This document shows positions 45,206 through 45,707 of a stretch of DNA of 45,707 nucleotides, in pieces. The translations under genes and the position numbers were made by a program. The notes below the pieces were generated by a model. That model made no database searches. It saw nothing but the letters and a program-made list of their open reading frames with translations, and was not told where the DNA came from. The stretch's first letter is position 1. The number at the start of each line of letters is the position of its first letter. This DNA is from Gymnopilus junonius (lineage: Eukaryota; Basidiomycota; Agaricomycetes; Agaricales; Galerinaceae), in contig JADNYJ010000271.1 in assembly GCA_015501075.1 (NCBI GenBank), positions 1 to 45,707 of the forward strand, read 5' to 3'.

Positions 45206-45707
45206 TTATTCCTGCCTGTACTTTTGGTAATAGTGGATAAGACCCGTTGTCTGAAGGAGGATTGAGCGTCGACATCCGAGCAAAGGTGACAGGGGATACA
45301 CACAGAACTATCATGTCCTTGAACATCCTCGGGCTTCTCCAGCTGCGCAAGGATATTCTTGGCAAGGACCTTCCCAAGCTCAACACCCATTTGGTCTGCA
45401 GACGATCAGGATCCGATCATCGATAGCGAACAATGTAGCATACCGAAGGAGTTGATACCCCAAATAACACCTTGAACGAAGATCTTGTGCTCATAAAGAG
45501 CGATCAGTGCACCTGATAGTCATGAAAAGTCTTCAATTGCTTGTCGAGAAGGAATGAGGTCATAAATCAACTTACCAAGCGTAGCAGGTGTCAAGAGCGG
45601 AAACATGATGCTCGTACTGGGTCGGTTACCCTCAAACACCTTGCTCTGCACCACAATTTCGCTCGCGCCAGGTCCGAGCTCCTTCCTCACTTCTTCCACG
45701 GTCTTTC
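45206..45707 (-). CDS. PGI1: Glucose-6-phosphate isomerase, C-terminal exons (partial)
   Basis: Interconverts glucose-6-phosphate and fructose-6-phosphate in cytosolic glycolysis. Exons 45707-45576 (continues beyond the window), 45512-45444, 45395-45304 and 45250-45206; introns of 63, 48 and 53 bp. The translation shows the family C-terminus: [36 protein letters not shown], then [11 protein letters not shown] with the conserved catalytic-site lysine, and a final [11 protein letters not shown] before TAA. No in-frame TGA, unlike the neighbouring repeats. This single-copy housekeeping gene shows the right edge is normal chromosome and confirms the standard code and short-intron gene style. Confidence 0.95.

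Overview
The window is eukaryotic. It looks like a filamentous basidiomycete (agaricomycete-type) chromosome segment. Reasons: introns of 45-81 bp with GTRNGY...YAG borders, a KDZ transposase with an N-terminal CxC2-like cysteine cluster, a chromodomain Ty3/gypsy element, Ty1/copia elements and degenerate fungal kinase-like genes. No tRNA, rRNA, CRISPR or bacterial-type operon was seen. About 30 kb is a transposon nest; host genes lie at the far right and possibly the far left.

Left flank (1-4.0 kb): a three-exon minus-strand gene of unknown function (364-1242), an AT-rich spacer with seven TCCTNNAGGA-type palindromes (1637-1961), an unknown 361-codon reading frame with one TGA (1945-3027), and an LTR-like stretch.

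Copia-1 (about 3999-9790, plus strand): a Ty1/copia element truncated at both ends. Its 3' LTR carries a 1,023-bp hAT-like non-autonomous element (8684-9706; 8-bp target duplication GGTATATA).

Copia-2 (9861-38578, minus strand): best read as one element, because its two outer LTR edges carry the same 5-bp direct repeat (GTATG). Later events expanded it to 28.7 kb: (i) a 1.34-kb repeat inside the 3' LTR; (ii) a complete 7.5-kb Tf1/sushi-like chromodomain gypsy element (11753-19253, perfect GAGCC target duplication, predicted self-priming); (iii) a 2,979-bp block (19956-22934) flanked by 439-bp direct duplications of copia sequence, holding a captured exon, hairpin repeats and a MITE; (iv) an 8.7-kb KDZ DNA transposon (25083-33816) with about 0.6-0.7-kb inverted repeats, 34-bp subterminal repeat arrays, a nine-exon transposase gene and a divergent accessory gene. 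The KDZ element was itself hit by a second copy of the 1.34-kb repeat beside a 41-bp hAT stump. Copia-2 landed in a host gene, X', whose 5' end survives at 38584-38780.

Right flank (38.6-45.7 kb): a tandem duplication of a unit of about 3.7 kb holding a seven-exon kinase-fold gene (HRD read as HRN, DFG as DFD) and gene X. Copy 1 is kinase 39389-40983 plus the broken X'. Copy 2 is kinase 43062-44645 (two frameshifts) plus X (42005-42559). The 3' exons of glucose-6-phosphate isomerase run off the right edge (45206-45707) and anchor the region as ordinary chromosome.

Two signals cut across the window. Nearly every in-frame nonsense codon I could place is TGA where arginine fits (CGA to TGA), shared between copies, as expected from CpG deamination of methylated repeats. 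Separately, many frames are broken by single-base deletions in short homopolymers, also in a host gene, so part of the decay may be assembly error.
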